From Gnetum montanum (taxonomy: Eukaryota; Streptophyta; Gnetopsida; Gnetales; Gnetaceae): a DNA stretch of 64,000 nt. Made by a program: the position numbers and the translations under genes. This document shows, piece after piece, positions 34,253 through 47,426 of this stretch. The notes beneath the pieces are model-generated. The model saw only the letters and a list, made by a program, of their open reading frames with translations, had not been told where the DNA came from and made no database searches. Numbering within the stretch: the first letter of the stretch is position 1; the number at the start of each line of letters is the position of its first letter. Location: NCBI GenBank assembly GCA_015680685.1, contig MNCI01023815.1, forward strand, positions 58,730 to 122,729, written 5' to 3'.

Positions 34253-37200
34253 ATGGATGAAGCTTTACTCGCACCCGTAGCCATAATTGGTCCATAAGGA
34301 AAAATTTTTAGGCAGCCTGATCTTGCAATGATAGGAATTGACGCTTTCTCTTGTGACATAACCATAGCAGCGTCGGAAGTATCCCTAGATTGGCCAGAAC
34401 ATTTGGCCCGAACCCTAGACTTGGAGGTTGGTGATGTGACTGAGGACTCCCTCACTGAGGTCTCTGTGGTTACACACAAAGGGGAAAGCAAAACCTTAAA
34501 GGTTAGTTCCCTCCTTGACCAACAAACATAGAGAGACATATCTCGAGTGCTCCAAGATAACATTGCAGTGTTCGCATGGTCATACAAAGACATGTCAGGT
34601 TTAGACCCGTGACTGATACAGCACAACATCGTGTTAAACCCAAGTATCAAAGAGGTTAGATAGAAAGCACGGAAGATTAATCCTGAAATCACGTTAGCAG
34701 TGCATGATGAAATCACCAAGCTATATCAAGCTGGTTTCATCTATGCGGTTGATTATTCGGATTGGGTATCAAACATTGTTGTTGTTTCTAAGAAAACGGG
34801 AGGAATACGCATCTATATAGACTTCCGTGATCTGAACAAAGTAATGAATAAAGACAGTTTTCCATTACTGAGTATCGACCAACTTATCGATACAATAGCT
34901 ACCCATGCTTTACTATCCTTTATGGATGGGTTTTTGGGATATAATCAAATTCGTATCAACCCAGAACATCAACTGACCACAACTTCCATGACCCCCTGGG
35001 GAACTTTTTGTTATACCATGATGCCCTTTGGGCTAAAAAACGTTGGAGCAACTTACCAACACACCATGACATATATCTTTAGTGATTACCTCTTAGAGAG
35101 ACTGAACGACTACATAGACAACATAGCTGTTAAATCTAAGAAGTCGTAAGATCACCCAGAAGACCTAGAGTTAATCCTTAAACGATGTCTTAGGCATGAC
35201 CTACGGCTCAACCCAAAAAAATGTGTATTCAGAGTCAAAATCGAACGCATGTTGGGGTTTTTAGTATCGAAGGCTGGCATACGAGTTGACCTCGACAAGG
35301 TTAAGGCCATCGTTAACCTAGCACCACCTACAAACCTCAAAGAACTACGTGGGTTGCAGGGTAGGTGATAGTTTATCAAGAGGTTCATCTCAAAGTTAAT
35401 GGAAAAATTACATCCTATGCAACATTTTCTCAAGAAGGGAGTTAACTTCGAATGGATCGAGGACTACCAATGTGCATTTGAAAACCTAAAGAAACAGCTA
35501 TTACATTTGCCAACGATTTTCCCACCATAGAGGGATTAGCCTTTCTACATCTACCTGGCAAGTTCATATGTGTCTATAGCTACATTGTTGTGTCAAAAAA
35601 GGGACGATGGGTCAGAAATCCCTATCTATTATCTAAGTCACACTCTATTTGCATACAAAATGAGGTACAATGAAGTAGAGCGTAACTGTTTGGAATTGGT
35701 GTTTGCACTCAAAAAATGTAGACACTATCTTTTTCACAGCCAAGTTAACATAATTTGCAAGAACAACATTCTACGCGCAATCATGAACAATTTATACGAG
35801 AGCAGTAGAATAGCCCGCTGGAAAGTGATCACAGCAGAATTTGACTTACACTACATTGGCCAATCTTCCACGAAAGGCCAAGCAATAGCCGACCAGCTTG
35901 TAACATCACCTGTTAACGATTAGGCCATGATAGAGCCTAAGTTTCTCGATGAGCATGTACATAGTTTAAGCCCTATATCAATAGGCCTTGGAGCGAACTT
36001 ATATTTTGATGGAGATTTGACTACTAGAGGAGGAAGTGCTGCCACCATCATTACACTTTCCCCTAAGGACGCTCACCCACTGGCTTACCACCTGGCATTT
36101 CCTTGTACGAATAATGTGGCAGAGTACGAGGGGCTCCTCAAGGGATTATTAGTAGCCAGAGAACTCAACATCCAACACCTGGCAATCTGAGGTGATTCGA
36201 TGCTCATTGTCAATCAAATCACAGGAGTCTACGCCTGCAAAGCTATGCATTTGTAGCCCTACTACGATATGGCTAAAGATCTCCTAAAAAAATTCATAAT
36301 GACTAACATCTTGCATGTGCCGCGCAGTGAGAATACAATAGCCGATGCACTAGCTACACTAGCTTTAAATGTCCCACCTCATCTATTCGCAACCTTACCC
36401 ACTTTAATGATAGAATGTACAAACTCTATCATTCAAATGGTGTAAATATCTTCTCTCTAAGTGCGGGAGAAATTCTAGAATGGTATGACAACATCAAAGC
36501 TTACCTTCTGCATGGCGAACCGCCGCACGACTTAACACCTGCACAAAAAGACGTAATCTGCAAGTGTGTCAAGCAATACATCATCATCGAAGATAGTACT
36601 CTGTGTAGGCGCTCTTTTGATGGGGTAGTGCTAACCTGCATTAATAACGACCAAGCGCAAAGGATAGTTAGCGAAGTTCATGAAGGACTATGTGGAGGGC
36701 ACATAGCCCATCGAGCCATGGCTGCTAAAATCAGACGTTTAGGGTATTACTGGCTGTACATGGAATGAGACTACCTTACCAAGGTTAAGACATGTGACAC
36801 ATGCCAGCGTTACGCAAATCTAATACACATGTCACCAATCGAATTGCATACTACACAGATCACTTGGACATTTCAACGATGGGGACTAGAAATCATAGGC
36901 CCCATCATGCCTAAGTCTTCTGTAGGGCATAGCTTCATTATCACCGCCACTGAGTACTTCACGAAGTGGGTCGAGGCTATTCCCTTACAAAAGATCACAT
37001 CTCAACAGGTTTGTCATTTTATCTTGGATAACATAGTAACCATATTTGGGCTTCCCATGACTATTATGACCGACAATGGGCCACAATTTAGTAGCACCAA
37101 AACCAAATCATTTTGCAACAACCTTGGTATTAAGCAATCTTTTTCCTCATCTTACTATCCACAAGCAAATGATCAAGTAGAGGCAAAAAACAAGGTGGTC

Positions 37201-37710
37201 ATCAATTTACTCAAAAAGATGCTCAGCAGCAACAAGAAACAATGGCATGAAAAGATCCTCTACATGCTATGGGGCTATCGCATGACATGCAAAACAGCTA
37301 CCGGTAGGACACCCTATAGCCTAGTCTACGGATCTGAAGTAGTGTTGCCCCTTGAACTACAGGTTCCCTCATTGTGGATGGTCCTCTCCACAATTATAAA
37401 TGAGACTCAACACAACAAGTCCAAGATTGCAGATTTAGACTCAGTGGAGGAGAAACGCATCCAGACGCTCGATAGCATCAAAAAATATCAAGACAAGCAA
37501 CGACAGAAGATTCATCACAACCTGCATCAGCGACCGATCAGAAAAGGAGATTTGGTTCTTAAGGTCATTCGCGAACCAGTGAGCAAATTCTCTGCAAGCT
37601 GGGAGGACCCTTTCTTGGTCATCGATGCATATGGCAACGGAGCATTCAAATTAGTAGACAGCGAAGACAACAAACTTTCAAATCCAGTGAATCATATGTA
37701 CCTGAAGTAG
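34253..37710 (+). pseudogene. pol: Tat-type pol (RT, RNase H, aRNase H, integrase) of element C
   Basis: The start MDEALLAP is shared with D (MDAALLAP). RT lies at about 34700-35150, where the catalytic box reads YIDN (35111-35122) in place of YVDD. RNase H follows at about 35450-35910 and the archaeal-type RNase H at about 35990-36370 (LYFDGDL, NNVAEYEGLLKG). The integrase zinc region is at about 36640-36830 and the core at 36829-37400. In the core the first catalytic Asp is Glu (36889-36891), while the TDNGPQF and VEAKNK motifs carrying the other two residues remain. A stretch of 293 codons covers the integrase core to the stop at 37710. About a dozen stops lie upstream. It once supplied reverse transcription and integration and is now inactive. 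Confidence 0.88.
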
Positions 37711-37739
37711 TACCACATCTAGACGACAGTCCAAACACA

Positions 37740-38150
37740 AGGTAATAAACATTCGCTATGACGTAAAACTAGTGCTATAACAAACGTCTACTACGACATA
37801 AAACCGGCGGTGTTGTACTCATCTGCTACGATGTAAAACTAGCAATCTCTTGCACGCGTCCGCCACGACGCTAAACTGGCAAATTTTTCGACTATCCACC
37901 ATGACGTGAAACTGGTAAGGTAAGCATCCATCTGCTGAGATGTTAAACTAGCACAGACTTGTCCTTGGGTCACGACATAAAACTGACACTCACAACACGG
38001 TCTGTTGGGACCATAAACTAGCTCTTCCATTGTCTGCTACAATGTAAAACTAGCACACTTCAATCTGCCCAAACTTTAAATTGAGACCATGGTTTGCTGG
38101 GACTTAAAACTAGCAACAAAGGTCTACTAGGACTTAAAACTAGAATCTGC
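37740..38150 (+). repeat. 3' UTR minisatellite of element C (CTACGAxxTAAAACTAGCA)
   Basis: Ten or so diverged units with a 20-bp core such as CTGCTACGATGTAAAACTAG are separated by 15-30 variable bases. They begin about 30 bp after the integrase stop. The same core appears in the array between gag-PR and the antisense gene. D has the matching array at 43080-43450. Confidence 0.85.
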
Positions 38151-39334
38151 CAATAGACCATCCATGAAACAAGCAAGCCTGATCATTCTTGCATGACATC
38201 CCTACCAGACAGAATGGGTAGGGCATTGGAACAGACGTAATGCCACTACCCTCTTGGCATTCTACTGATTCATTGGATATGTTGAAAGGCATACTACTGA
38301 TCCCTCAAAGATGCCGCTATGATGGCCACTTTGTAGCTGTAACTCCCGGGGTCAGCTTTGCCACTTGGAGCCCCAAGGAAACTATGGTCACCCATAACCT
38401 TGGTTTCCTCCAGCCATCACCACCACTGGAGTCTAGCTTAGCAGATTCATTTGACTGGCTCCTTGCCTAGCTAGATGGATAAGATGAATTTGGCTGTTGA
38501 CAACGAATTCTTAAGTCATGGTGTCAACAAAGGGACAAGGGCCTCTTGCTACGGTTCCTTTCCCATGACCTGGGCTCTCCTTTTCACTTCAGACGGCACT
38601 TGTTTCAACAGCCTCCCCAGCTATTAGGATGATTTCTTTGTTCTCTGTTCTTTGTTATGCTTTGTAGGTCACTTGCTACGATAGCGTTGTTCAAAGATGC
38701 ATTCACTAGGAGGGCAAAGCATCACAGCGTTATGAGGTGGCTGCTTAGATTAGCTTGACTGCTTGGGAGTGCAAACCCTACCTTTTCCCCCCACTAAACA
38801 CCTTATCTTACTTTCTCCTCCCCTTATCCTTATAACTGCCCTTACATTCTCCTCCTGTTTGTACAGAATGTGAGCATACAGGAAGTATTTTGCACATGAA
38901 AATCATCACATCCATGAATTGGTGTAACGTAACTCGCTTCATGGACAACATCTATATTTCAAAAAAAAAAAGCAAACGGGCAAAGCTAGGCAAAATGGAT
39001 GAAACACAACTTGTCCAAGCCATACGGGCATAATGCAACTCGTCTAGGAAAGCCCCACATATATAGTATAGTGCAGTAACCTCTCGGGAAAACACCCGCG
39101 AGAAGATGCCTAATAGCATGTTTGTGAAGTATCCTGCTCACACTTGAGTCTTCCCCGAACCTCCCTCCCTCATAACTGTAAAATCCTCTCCTACTACTTG
39201 CGTTTTCATCTTCGCACTTTCAAGCTTGACAGAGCACAATCCAAGCAGCTACGAGCGGATGCTATTGATGTCTTTACCTCTATGGTGTTTTGTATTCTTT
39301 TTTGACATCTCTCAAGCAAGCCCTCCAAACATTA
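38151..39334 (+). other. 3' untranslated region of element C
   Basis: No recognisable coding sequence. The region is collinear with 41890-43070 of D (inverted), which shows it belongs to the element. It contains an A run at about 38962 and ends with the polypurine tract before the 3' LTR. Confidence 0.65.
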
Positions 39335-39335
39335 A

Positions 39336-39349
39336 CAAAGAGGGGCCAT
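39336..39349 (+). other. Polypurine tract of element C
   Basis: AAAGAGGGGCCAT lies immediately upstream of the 3' LTR start TGAAACACC and is the expected plus-strand primer. D has the same sequence, inverted, next to its 3' LTR. Confidence 0.8.
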
Positions 39350-40339
39350 TGAAACACCGTGAAATTTTGAGACCTCGATGATTCAGCAAAGTCTCGAGCC
39401 TTAGGTAGAGATTTTCAACAAGTGGCACATCTCAACAAGTTTTCTTTTTTTTCGGCTAAGGGCCTACTACGCTACGCTATGTAGCCTAGCGTAGTGGACT
39501 CCGGGAGAACGGAACGGAACAAGGGATGCATAGCAATAACACTTCAACTTCGCAAGTTGGCCATGTTCAAGAATCTTAACTTTTTCCATGCTACGCCACA
39601 TTATGCTACGCAGCGTAATGTAGCGTAACACAAGCAACACAGTTGACTTATCTAGGTTGTGGTAGTGATTACGCCATGATATGCTTCCCAGTGTATCATA
39701 GCGTACTCACAGGACAGTTTGTTCAGTGCAAAAGACAAGGCCAAATGAATCGTCTTCTTGAAGGGTGGTTATGTTATACCACGTTTCAGAGTGTAATGCA
39801 GAGTAATGTCATAAGCGTCAACTACAGCACATCAAGTCAACGGCATTTTGTGGGCCCAGAACACGTGTCATCTAAACCACATTTTTCTCCTAACCCTAAT
39901 CTTATAAATACTCCAATTGAGAATGATCAAAGGGTTGGTCGTTGTTGGCAATTTTTGACAGTATTGGAAAAATATTGGCAAGACGACAAGAAGAGCATCG
40001 ATGGTGACAGAGAGAAGCTTTTGGCCAGAGAGTTTGAGTTAGCAGACATTTTTCTTCAAGCCTAACTCCCTTGTGCCCAGATTGGCTAGAACAAGGTAGA
40101 TTGGTCTTTGCTTGTTTACTCTCTGATTTAGCTTCTTGTCGGTGGTGGATACTTTGTCCAAACCAAAGTATGCTTGTAAATCCTATTGTATTCACCATAT
40201 TTATCTATAAGGTAGATCCCGAGTCACAAGATCGTGCATATTTCAAATTCAATTCATTGCACCTTATTTACATTGAATTCTACAATCATTTGGCGTAATT
40301 TACATCATCTTCATTGCCTTCGAGATCCAAGCTTGGAGC
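39350..40339 (+). mobile_element. 3' LTR of element C, first part
   Basis: It is homologous to 23578-24567 of the 5' LTR and keeps the TATA box TATAAATA at 39903-39910. It is cut at 40339 by element D. The last five bases, GGAGC, are one copy of the D target duplication; the rest of the LTR resumes at 57907. Confidence 0.92.
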
Positions 40340-41870
40340 TGTAACGAAGGAAAATATCGGTTGCTGGAAATACCGAGTGGAAGTCCGTGTACACAGTTCC
40401 AACCCCGGATCCGTGTGAGGGCCGTGCTGGAGAAGACGAATCCAAGGTGCCCTGAATGGTCTTGTTGATCAGACAGGGACTTACTTAATCAGTAAAATTT
40501 TTGTAATAATTGGATGGCAAAATGGAAATTTCTATGAGGAGATATGATATCGTTAACCTCAAAGGTAATTGAAAATGATGTAAATGATTTAACATGATTG
40601 CAAAATCCATATAGATAGGACACAAGAGATCAGATTTAGAGAGCGCGCAATCCCAAGATCTGGGATTTAACTTATGAACAAAATATGTTGGATATAATGA
40701 TTACAGGCAGACTTCAGTTTAGACGAAGCACGTGCCAATATCAAGAAAGCTATTTAAAGATAAAACAAGCAAAGGTTAATCTACCTTGTTCTAGCCAATC
40801 TGGGTGTAAGGAAGTTAGACCCGAAGTAGAATATCTATTAATTGGCTATTTCTGATCAAGGATTCTTGCCAATCACCTCCGATGTTCTTACGATCGATGA
40901 TCCTGTTTTGCTCTCTTATCAATCTTTACCAAAAGTTGTCAACGATTGCCAATGAAAGAAAATCACTCATGGAGAAAATTTGTTAATCCAGGGAAATTTT
41001 TTTTCAACCCTTTGATCTTTGTCAACTGGAATATTTATAAGATTAGGGTCAGGAGAAAAATGTAGTTTAGATGACGCATGTCCTGAACCTACAAGGTGCC
41101 ATTGACTTGGTGTGTTTGTGTTTGAAGCTTGCAGTGCCACGCTATATTATGCTCTGAAGCGTAATGCATCGTAAACCAATTTTACTGGAGTTTTGGTAAA
41201 AAAATATTCTTTGTTTACACTACAATACACTAGAGAGTGTATTTTGACGTATGAACTGCTGATGTCTGAATTGTGCTCTCTCTGTCGTTGCTTGTATTAT
41301 GCTATGTCATGCTAGATTACGCTGCATAGTGTAATTTAGTGTAAAATAGCAAACCTGTAAAAAATTGAAGTGTTGTCTCCGCGCTTCCTTTATTTTTGAT
41401 CAATCCTTCTAGGCTTTATTACGCTATACTGCATAATGTAGCGTAATAGGCCCCTTAATCGAAAAAGAAAACTTGCTGAAATGTGTGGCATGCTGCGGAT
41501 CGTTGCTTAAGCCTTGAGATTTTGCTGGACAATCAAGGTCTCGAATCTTATAATCTCTGTTGTTGAGATGGACTGCCTTCTGGCATTACACTGTGTTATA
41601 CTACATTACCCTATGTTGCGTAATGCACCGTAATATGCCAAAAGTTAAGATTTTTCAAAACATAGAAAACTTGCAAAGTTGAAGGCTTGCCGTCATGCAT
41701 CCCTTATCTTGTTCTTTCCTCTAGAGTTTATTATGCTGTGCTGCGTAGCATGGTAGAACAGACCCTTAGCTGAAAAGGGAACTTGATGAGCTGCGACTTG
41801 TTGCAAATCCTTGCTTGAGTCACAAGATTTTGCTGAACCATTGAGGCCTCGAAATTTTCACGGTGTTTCA
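40340..41870 (-). mobile_element. 3' LTR of element D
   Basis: The plus strand reads TGTAACG at 40340 to GTGTTTCA at 41870. A TATA box lies on the minus strand at 41039-41032 (TATAAATA). U3 (about 41100-41860) carries five blocks of facing TACGCT/AGCGTA words, near 41138-41175, 41295-41345, 41416-41442, 41583-41634 and 41725-41756. The length equals that of the 5' LTR. Confidence 0.92.
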
Positions 41871-41884
41871 ATGGCCCCTCTTTG
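41871..41884 (-). other. Polypurine tract of element D
   Basis: The minus strand AAAGAGGGGCCAT abuts the start of the 3' LTR (minus-strand TGAAACACC at 41870). It is identical to the tract of element C. Confidence 0.8.
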
Positions 41885-43080
41885 TTGATGTTTAGAGGGC
41901 TTGCCCGAAAGACGTCGACAAAGAATACGAAACACCAAAGAGGTAAAGGAACCAACAACATTCATCGACAATTGCTCAAATGTCGCTCTATCAAACTTGG
42001 AAGTGCGAAGGCGGGGGCAGGAGCATAGGAGGGATTTTTAAAGAAGTGAGAGGAGGGAGGTTTGGGCAAGACTCAATCATGTAAACATAAAACTTTTGCA
42101 AACAAGTCATTAGGTGTCCTTTCACGAGTGTATTTGCGAGAAGTTACGCTACCATACTGCATATGAAGGGCTTCCATAGACGAGTTCTGTTACACCCGTA
42201 TGGCCTGGATGAGTTGTTTTACATCCATTTTACCAAGCTTTGCCTATATGGCCTAAATGAGTTATTTTACATCCATTTTTTTTAGTGCAAATTACATTCC
42301 ACGAGGTGAGTTGCATTACGCCAGTTCATGGACATGATGATGTGAAAGAATTGATTAAATGTTCACACTTTGTACAAACAAAGAAGAGGGTAAAGGCAAT
42401 CGTAAGGATAAGGGAAGGAGAAAGCGAAGTAAGGTATCTGATGGAGGGAGAGGTAGGGTTTGCACTCCCAAGTAGCCAGGCTAGTCTAAGCAGCGACTTC
42501 AAAACACCGTGACACCTCACCTTCTAATGAATGCATTCTCGATCAACGCTGTCGTAACAAGTAACCTGCAAAACATAACAGAGAATAGAGAGCAAAAGCA
42601 ATCATCCTAATCGCTAGGGGGGGAGGCTATTGAAATAAGCACCGTCTGAAGTGAAAAGGAGAATAGAGGCCATGAAAGAGGGACCGTAGTAAGGAGCAAG
42701 GGTCCCAATGTTGATGCCATGGTTCATGAAGTCGTCATCGATAGCCAGATTCATCTTGCTCAATCGACTGGGCAAAGAACCAGTCAGGTGAATCTACTAA
42801 GCTAGAATCTGGTGGCGACGACGGGTGGAGGCCACCGAGACTATGGATGATCACAGTTTCTTTGGGGCCTCAAGTGGCGAAGTTGATCCTAGGAGCTGCA
42901 ACTATAGAGTGGTTATCGTAGCAACATCTCTGAGGGGTCAGTAGTATGCCTTTCGGCATATCTGAGGAATCAGTAGGATGCCAGTGAGGTAGTGGTGCTG
43001 CGTCTGTTCCAACGTCTTACCCGTTCCATCTGGTAGGGATGTAGTGTAAGAGTGATCACGCTCGCTTGCTTTATGGATTG
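41885..43080 (-). other. 3' untranslated region of element D
   Basis: No recognised gene. The stretch is the inverted counterpart of 38151-39334 in element C and contains poly-A/T-like runs and scattered TAGTTTTA words. Open frames on it have no family resemblance. Confidence 0.6.
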
Positions 43081-43455
43081 TCTATTAACAGATTTCAATT
43101 TTGAGTCCTGGTTTACCATTGTTGCTAGTTTTAAGTCACAGCAGACCGTGGTCCCAGTTTAACATCTGAGCAGACCGAAACCTGCTAGTTTTACATCATA
43201 GCGAATAGTGGAAGAGCTAGTTTATGGTCCCAGCAGACCGTGCTATGGGTGTCAGTTTTATGTCGTGACCCAGGGATAAGTATGTGCTAGTTTAGCATCT
43301 CAGCATACGTATGCTTACCTTGCTAGTTTCACGTCATGGTGAATGGTCGGAAGCTTTGCCAGTTTAGCATCTTGGCTGATGCGTGTAAGAAATGCTAGTT
43401 TTATGTCATAGCAGACGTGTACAAATTTGCCAGTTTTACATCGTAGTGGATGTTT
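43081..43455 (-). repeat. 3' UTR minisatellite of element D
   Basis: Nine or ten units with the core TGCTAGTTTTATGTCATAGC (plus-strand reading) are separated by short variable spacers. It sits just past the integrase stop, as in C. On the element sense strand the core is the same as in the arrays next to gag-PR. Confidence 0.85.
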
Positions 43456-43484
43456 GTTACCTTGTGTTTGAGCCGAGTCGACGT

Positions 43485-46400
43485 TTAGATGTAGTACCAC
43501 TTCAGATACATATGATTCATTGGATTCAAGTGTTCGTTGTTGTTGATGTCTGCTAGCCTGAATGCTCCGTTGTCGTATGCGTTGATAACCAAGAAAGGGC
43601 CTTCCCAACTTGCAGAGAATTTGCCCGTTGGTTCATGAATGGCTTTGAGAACCAAATATCCTTTCTTGATCGATCATTGATGCAAGTTGTGATGATGCTT
43701 ATGTCTCTACCTGTCTTGATACCTTTCAATGGTGTCAAGTGTCTAGATGCGCTTCTCCTCCACTGAGTCTAAATCCACAATCCTAGACTCATTGTGTTGA
43801 GTCTCATTTATAACCATGGAAAGGACCATCTACAATGAGGGAATTTTTAGTTCCAAGGGAAACACTGCTTCAGATCCATAGACTAAGTTGTAGTGTGTCC
43901 TATCAGTAGTTGTTCCGCATGTTGTATGATAGGCCCATAGCACGTAGAGGATTTTTCCATGCCATTGTTTTTTGTTGTTGCTAAGAATCTTTTTGAGTAG
44001 ATTGATAATTACCTTTTTTGTTGCTTCTGCTTGACCATTTTCTTGTGGGTAATAGTGTGAGGAAAAATATTAGTTGATACCAAGGTATTCGTAAAAAGAT
44101 TTGGTTTTTGTACTACTAAATTGTGGCCCATTGTAAGTCACAATTGTTATAGGAAGTCCAAATCTGTTTACTATATTATCTAAGATAAAATGGCAAACAT
44201 GTTGAGATGTAATCTTTCGTAGGGGAATGGCCTCGACCCACTTAGTGAAATACTCGATGGTGGTGATGATGAAGCTATGTCCTGCGGAAGACTTAGGTGT
44301 GATGGGGCCTATAATATCTAGTCCCCATCATTTGAATGACCAAGTGATCTTCGTGGTATGTAATTTTTTTGGTAACACGTGTATCAAATTTGTGTAACGT
44401 TGGCATATATCACATGTCTTAACCTTGGTCAAGCAATCTTGTTCCATGTATGGCCAATAATACCCTAAGCGTCTGATTTTAGCGGCCATAGCTCGTGGGA
44501 CTATATGTCCCCTACATAATCCTTCATGGACTTGGCTAATTATTCATTGTGCTTGGTCATTGTTAATGCAGGTTAACAATACTCTATCAAAAGAGCATCT
44601 ATAGAGAGTACTATCTCTAATGATGACATATTTCCTGGCACGCTTGTGGATTGCATCTTTTTGTGCAGGTGTTAGCTTATGCAGTGATTCACTGTGCAGA
44701 AGGTAGGCTTTAATGTTATCGTACCATTTTGACGTTTCACCCATGCTTAGAGAAGAAATTTGCACTACTTGAATGATAGGCTATGTACACTCCATCATTA
44801 AAGCAAGCCAAGTGACAAACAAATGTGGTGGTACGTTTAAGGCCAGTGTGGCTAGTGCATCGGCTACAACGTTTTCATTACGTGGCACGTGTTGGGCATT
44901 AGTTGTCATGAATTATTTTAGGAGATCTTTAGCTATATCACAATAGGGCTGCAGATGCACAGCTTTGCAGGCGTAGACTCCTATGATTTGATTAATAACA
45001 AGCATCAAATCACCTCGGATTGCTAGGTGTTGAACGTCGAGTTCCTTGGTTGTCAACAATCCCCTGAGGAGCCCCTCGTACTCTACCACATTGTTCATAC
45101 AAGGGAAGGCCAGGCGGTAAGCCAATGGATGCACATCCTAAGGGGAGAGCGTAATAATAGTAGCAGCACTGCCGCCTCTGGTATTCAAAGCTCCATTGAA
45201 GTATAACGTTGCTTCGAGATCTATTGATACTGGGCTTAAACTACGTATCTGTTCATCGGGAAACTTAGGCTCTATCACGGCTTGATCGTTAATTGGAGAT
45301 ATTGCAAGCTGGTTGGCTATCGCTTGGGCTTTTGTGAAAGATTGGCTAACGTAGTGCAAGTCAAACTCTGCTATGATGGCTTTCCAATGGGCTATCCTAC
45401 TACTTTCATACAAATTGTTTATGATGGCCCACAGAATGTTGTTTTGACAGATTACATTAACCTAGCTATGGAAGAGATAGTGCCTACATTTCTTGAGTGC
45501 AAACACCAATGCTAAACAGTTACGCTCTACTTCATTGTACCATGTTTCGTATGTAAATAGAGCATGACTTAGGTAGTAGATAGGAATTTCTGATCCGTCG
45601 TCCCTTCTTTGGCATAACAACGCAGCTATCGACACCTCTAAGCTTGCTAGGTATTAGTAGAAAGGTTGATCCCTTTGTGGTGGGAAAACCGTTGGCAAGT
45701 GTAACAGCTCTTTCTTCAGACTGTCAAATGCAGGTTGGCAGTTCTCAGTCCATTCGAAGTTAACCCCTTTCTTGAGCAAATGTTGCATGGGGTGTAACTT
45801 GTCTGTTAATCTTGAGATGAACCGCTTGATAAATTGCAACCTACCCTGCAGCCCATGTAGTTCTTTGAGGTTTGTAGGTGGTGCCAGATTGACAATGGCT
45901 TTAACTTTGTCACGATCGACGTGGATGCTAGTCTCTGATACTACAAACCCCAACATGCACCAGATTTTGATTCCAAATACACACTTTTTTGGGTTGAGCC
46001 GTAGGTCATTTAAAGATGTATGTCATAGCACGTTGATAGGTTGCTCCAGTGTTTTTTAACCCGAAGAGCATCATGGTATAATAGAAAGTTCCCCAGGGGG
46101 TCATGAAAGTCATGGTCAATTAGTGTTCTGGGTTGATACGGATTTGATTATAGCCTAAAAACCCATCCATGAAGGATAGTAACGCATGCCCAGCTATTGT
46201 ATCGATAAGTTGGTCGATACTCAGTAATGGGAAGTTGTCTTTAATCGTGGCCTTGTTCAAATCGCAGAAGTCTATACAGATGCGTATTCCTCCTGTTTTC
46301 TTAGAGACAACTATGATGTTCGACACCCAGTCCGAATAATCGACCGTGAAAATGAAACTAGCCTGATATAGCTTAGTGATTTCCTCACGCACTGCTAACA

Positions 46401-46838
46401 TGATTTCGGGCTTAATCTTCTGTGCTTTCTACTTAACAGCTTTTACATGTGGGTCTAAAACTATGTTATGTTGTATTAGCCTTGGATCTAAACCTAGCAT
46501 ATCTTTGTACGACCATGCGAACACCGTAATGTTATCTTGGATCACTCGAGATATATCGTTCTGCATTTTTTGGTCAATGAGAGAACTAATTTTTAGGGTT
46601 TTGCTTCCTCCTTTGTGCGTAACCACAGGGACCTCAGTGAGGGAATCCTTGGTCACATCGCCAGCTTCTAGGTCTAGGGTTCAAGCCAAGTGTTCTATCC
46701 AGTCTGGGGATACTTCTGATGTTGCTATGGTTGTATCACAAAGGAAGCATCAGTTCCTATTAGTGCGTGATTGAGCTACCTAACAATTTCCCCGTATGGG
46801 CTTGTTAAAGCTAGGGGTGCAAGTAAAGCTGCATCCAT
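43485..46838 (-). pseudogene. pol: Tat-type pol of element D with the RT catalytic box deleted
   Basis: The start MDAALLAP is at 46838. RT motifs run from about 46401 to 46015, then jump at about 46008-46012 straight to the NPKKCVFG region. Compared with C about 115-120 bp are missing, including the YxDD box. RNase H lies at about 45700-45300, archaeal-type RNase H at about 45230-44870, the integrase zinc region at about 44520-44380 and the core at about 44340-43850. The first catalytic Asp is kept (GLDIIGP), the second is Tyr (44135-44133, TYNGPQ) and the Glu is kept (QAEATKK). The stop is at 43485. The catalytic deletion means any movement of D after that change needed RT in trans. Confidence 0.87.
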
Positions 46839-47426
46839 TTGCGAATTGACTTGCAAAACCACCAAAAAAGGAGGTTGTTACATTATCTTTTGTTGACCTG
46901 TTGAAATGATAAAAGGTTTTCGTGCTTTAGTGGTACATGTTAAATAGCTACTAGTTTAAGGTCTTAGCAGACTGTTACCATATGCATGATTTGCAAGAAA
47001 GCGGTAAGCTCAATCTTCTAGATGCCCACGTAAGGTTTCTGTGAACTATGATGGAGAGTGTAACGTGGCACGTCTAGCATGTCAAGACAGCTAATTTAGA
47101 GTTTTTTGCAAACCGTAGTTAATGCGACCGAATTATGAGACGATGATCTACGCATTAGTTTAGGCTCTTTTCGGACCATAATCTATACAATATCTACAAG
47201 ATTAATGTTGCAATCTTCATGCATGTCATACTAACATATCTATGTTTTGAGAAAATTCCACATTAATCGAGCATGCAACAGTTAGTTTCAACCAATTCAT
47301 TTATAAGTCGGTGATTTGTCCTCAAAGCAGACTAGCGACATTGCGAATTTGAACTAGGCTATAATAAAAGAAAAGCATAAGCAAGGCATAAGTAGGCTAT
47401 TTTTTGAAGGTTATTCAGTTGTGATC
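46839..47426. other. Divergent interval between pol and the antisense gene in D
   Basis: These 588 bp separate the pol ATG (minus) from the antisense-gene ATG (plus). The interval is 545 bp in C (33708-34252) and 4.1 kb in B, where it contains the satellite array. It includes an acceptor-like GTTTTGCAAG (minus) near 46850 and minisatellite words such as CTAGTTTAAGGTCTTAGCAG near 46950. A promoter for the antisense gene should lie here, but I cannot point to a convincing TATA box. Confidence 0.5.

Noticed and set aside
34156-34719. 187-codon minus-strand open frame opposite pol of C
   Set aside because: The opposite strand carries the conserved pol N-terminal and RT motifs; a similar mirror frame occurs in D (46376-46774), as expected from shared codon composition, and neither has domains.
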